A DNA stretch of 64,000 bases from Taudactylus pleione. Lineage: Eukaryota; Chordata; Amphibia; Anura; Myobatrachidae. The position numbers and the translations under genes were made by a program. Of this stretch, positions 60,301 through 64,000 are shown one piece after another. Under the pieces are notes generated by a model that was not told the DNA's origin, did not search any database, and was given only the letters and a program-made list of their open reading frames with translations. The stretch's first letter is position 1. The number at the start of each line of letters is the position of its first letter. The stretch spans positions 7,030,001-7,094,000 of the forward strand of contig JAUIMM010000121.1 in assembly GCA_031769625.1 (NCBI GenBank), written 5' to 3'.

Positions 60301-63300
60301 ATCACACAACATCCAGACCCATCAGGAAGAGAATTACAGACACACAGCATCCAGGACTGTCACATACAGAATCACAGACACACAGCATCCAGGACTGTCA
60401 CATACAAAATCACAGACATACAGCATCCAGAACTGTCACATACAGAATCACAAATAAACAGCATCCAGGACTGTCACCTCCAGAATCACAGACACACAGC
60501 ATCCAGGACTGTCACATACAGAATCACAGATACACAGCATCCAGGACTGTCACATACAGAATCACAGACACACAGCATCCAGGACTGTCACATACAGAAT
60601 CACAGACACACAGCATCCATGACTGTCACATACAGAATCACAGACACAAAGCATCCAGGACTGTCGCATACAGAATCACAAACACAAAACATCCAGGACT
60701 GTCACATAAAGAAACACAGACACACAGCATCCAGGACTGTCACATCCACTATCACAGCATCAATGACTGTCACATACAGAATCACAGACACACAGCATCC
60801 AGGACTGTCACATCCAGAATCACAGACACACAGCATCCAGGACTGTCACATCCAGAATCACAGACACACAGCATCTAGGACTGTGACATCCAGAATCACA
60901 GACACACAGCATCCAGGACTGTCACATACAGACACACAGCATCCAGGACTGTCACATCCAGAATCACAGACACACAGCATCCAGGACTGTCACATACAGA
61001 ATCACAGACACAAAACATCCAGGACTGTCACATAAAGAAACACAGACACACAGCATCCAGGACTGTCACATACAGAATCACAGACACACAGCATCCAGGA
61101 CTGTCACATACAGAATTTCAGACACACAGCATCCTGGACTGTCACATCCAGTATCACAGCATCCAGAACTGTCACATCAAGAATCAAAGACACACAGCAT
61201 TCAGGACTGTCACAACCAAAATCACACAAAATCCAGGATTGCCACATCTAGAATCACAGACACAAAGTATGCACTGTTATTCAGAATAACACAACACCCA
61301 GGACTGTCATCTCTAGAATCACAGACACATGGCATCCAGGACTGATGCAAATAGAATCCACAACATCCAGACTTGTGAGTTCCAGAATCACAAACACACA
61401 GCATCCGGAACTGTCACATCCAGAAATACAGACACACAGCATTCAGGACTGTCACATCTAGAAGAAGCACAGACATACAGCACCTAGAACTGTCCCATCC
61501 AGATTTTCAGACACACAGCATATAGGACTGTCACATACAGATCACACAACATCCAGACCCATCAGGTAGAGAATTACAGACACACAGCATCCAGGACTGT
61601 CACATACAGAATCACAGACACACAGCATCCAGGACTGTCACATACAAAATCACAGACATACAGCATCCAGAACTGTCACATACAGAATCACAAATAAACA
61701 GCATCCAGGACTGTCACCTCCAGAATCACAGACACACAGCATCCAGGACTGTCACATACAGAATCACAGACACACAGCATCCAGGACTGTCACATACAGA
61801 ATCACAGACACACAGCATCCAGGACTGTCACATACAGAATCACAGACACACAGCATCCATGACTGTCACATACAGAATCACAGACACAAAGCATCCAGGA
61901 CTGTCGCATACAGAATCACAAACACAAAACATCCAGGACTGTCACATAAAGAAACACAGACACACAGCATCCAGGACTGTCACATCCACTATCACAGCAT
62001 CAATGACTGTCACATACAGAATCACAGACACACAGCATCCAGGACTGTCACATACAAAATCAGACACACAGCATCCAGGACTGTCACATACAGAATCACA
62101 GACACACAGCATCCAGGATTGTCACATACAGAATCAAGATAAACAGCATCCAGAACTGTCACCTCCAGAATCACAGACACACAGCATCCAGGACTGTCAC
62201 ATACAGAATCACAGACACACGGCATCCAGGACTGTCACATACAGAATCACAGACACACAGCATCCAGGACTGTCACATACAGAATCACAGACACACAGCA
62301 TCCACGACTGTCACATACAGAATCACAGACACACAGCATCCAGGACTGTCACATAAAGAATCACAGATAAACAGCATCCAGGACTGTCACATACAGACAC
62401 ACAGCATCCAGGACTGTCACATACAGACACACAGTATCCAGGGCTGTCACATACAGAATCACAGACACACAGCATCCAGGACTGTTACATACAGAATCAC
62501 AGACACACAGCATCCAGGACTGTCACATACAGAATCACAGACACACAGCATCCACGACTGTCACATACAGACACACAGCATCCAGGGCTGTCACATACAG
62601 ACACACAGCATCCAGGGCTGTCACATACAGAATCACAGACACACAGCATCCAGGACTGTCACATACAGAATCACAGACACACTGCATCCAGGACTGTCAC
62701 ATACAGAATCACAGACATACAGCATCCAGGACTGTCACATACAGAATCACAGACACACAGCATCCAGGACTGTCACATACAGAATCACAGACACACAGCA
62801 TCCAGGACTGTCACATACAGAATCACAGACACACAGCATCCAGGACTGTCACATACAGAATCACAGACACACAGCATCCAGGACTGTCACATACAAAAGC
62901 ACAGACATACAGCATCCAGGACTGTCACATACAGAATCACAGACACACAGCATCCAGGACTGTCACATACAAAATCACAGACATACAGCATCCAGAACTG
63001 TCACATACAGAATCACAAATAAACAGCATCCAGGACTGTCACCTCCAGAATCACAGACACACAGCATCCAGGACTGTCACATACAGAATCACAGACACAC
63101 AGCATCCAGGACTGTCACATACAGAATCACAGACACACAGCATCCAGGACTGTCACATACAGAATCACAGACACACAGCATCCATGACTGTCACATACAG
63201 AATCACAGACACAAAGCATCCAGGACTGTCGCATACAGAATCACAAACACAAAACATCCAGGACTGTCACATAAAGAAACACAGACACACAGCATCCAGG

Positions 63301-64000
63301 ACTGTCACATCCACTATCACAGCATCAATGACTGTCACATAAAGAATCACAGACACACAGCATCCAGGACTGTCACATCCAGAATCACAGACACACAGCA
63401 TCTAGGACTGTGACATCCAGAATCACAGACACACAGCATCCAGGACTGTCACATACAGACACACAGCATCCAGGACTGTCACATCCAGAATCACAGACAC
63501 ACAGCATCCAGGACTGTCACATACAGAATCACAGACACAAAACATCCAGGACTGTCACATAAAGAAACACAGACACACAGCATCCAGGACTGTCACATAC
63601 AGACACACAGACACACAGCATCCAGGACTGTCACATACAGAATCACAGACACACAGCATCCAGGACTGTCACATACAGAATTACAGACACACAGCATCCA
63701 GGACTGTCACATCCAGTATCACAGCATCCAGAACTGTCACATCAAGAATCAAAGACACACAGCATTCAGGACTGCCACAACCAAAATCACACAACATCCA
63801 GGATTGCCACATCTAGAATCACAGACACAAAGTATGCACTGTTATTCAGAATAACACAACACCCAGGACTGTCATCTCTAGAATCACAGACACATGGCAT
63901 CCAGGACTGATGCAAATAGAATCCACAACATCCAGACTTGTGAGTTCCAGAATCACAAACACACAGCATCCGGAACTGTCACATCCAGAAATACAGACAC
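51391..64000. repeat. 38-bp minisatellite, >12.6 kb, with higher-order repeats
   Basis: The basic unit is 38 bp: ATCCAGGACTGTCACATACA plus GAATCACAGACACACAGC. A shorter 30-bp variant lacks GAATCACA. A divergent ~230-bp block (with AAGTATGCACTGTTATTCAG) recurs at about 53.98, 57.51, 60.03, 61.27 and 63.83 kb, so the array is made of larger homologous blocks with spacings of about 3525, 2524, 1240 and 2565 bp. The unit has no CpG and no stop codon in any forward frame, which explains the many open frames. The array runs off the window. Confidence 0.97.

Noticed and set aside
51376..62356. Open reading frames of 96-187 codons in the 38-bp array (repeating HRHTASRTVTYRITDTQHPG)
   Set aside because: The 38-bp unit has no stop in any forward frame and is not a multiple of three, so all frames open by chance. 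Frames are interrupted at random and differ between blocks; no gene.
51391..64000. CRISPR-like appearance (regular short repeats)
   Set aside because: No unique spacers, units are contiguous, host is an animal. It is a minisatellite.

Overview
This is a stretch of a large, repeat-rich animal genome, most likely an anuran amphibian. That inference rests on the repeats (Tc1-like and mariner-like elements, many palindromic MITEs, a Tx1-like L1, a Gmr1-type Gypsy element) and on the vertebrate host gene; no species can be named. There is no bacterial-style gene organisation. Most open reading frames here are transposon debris or repeats read in chance frames.

The one host gene is PTPRN (IA-2 / ICA512, the receptor-type pseudophosphatase of dense-core secretory granules), on the minus strand. 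Eleven coding exons, from the transmembrane exon (43803-44015) to the stop codon (9988-9990), have matching splice sites and phases and join into 424 codons plus stop. The last intron-spanning pieces carry both hallmark substitutions of this pseudophosphatase ([15 protein letters not shown]). A miR-153 hairpin lies in the intron between 18402 and 27438, the same host-gene relationship as mammalian miR-153-1 in PTPRN. A 3'UTR of about 1.2 kb ends near a canonical poly(A) signal at 8790-8795. The luminal (ectodomain) exons were not found and should lie beyond the window or be too diverged to see.

Layout: 1-2242, intergenic DNA with a MITE and a degenerate tandem repeat. 2243-7933, a complete but mutated LTR retrotransposon of the Gmr1/Gypsy type (SCAN-like gag, protease, integrase upstream of RT and RNase H) with two 606-bp, nearly identical LTRs. 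8776-44015, PTPRN, whose introns are swollen by an 80-bp minisatellite (10.86-18.28 kb, broken by a MITE, a hAT-like element and a Tc1 element that itself carries a Harbinger-like insertion), a mariner remnant, a 5'-truncated L1 with 16-bp target duplications and two nested MITEs, and a transposon filled with telomere-like CCTAAA/CCTAAC repeats (29.6-31.3 kb). 44418-48928, a hAT element with a perfect 8-bp target duplication whose transposase is reduced to two end fragments and whose interior has become two tandem arrays. 51.39 kb to the window end, more than 12.6 kb of a 38-bp minisatellite with higher-order structure.

The most notable observations: the 80-bp intronic satellite carries the same 13-bp exon/5'-splice-site sequence as the neighbouring PTPRN exon, so every unit is a potential decoy donor; the Gypsy element has inverted INT-RT order and a SCAN-like gag; and two transposon families carry tandem arrays inside themselves.
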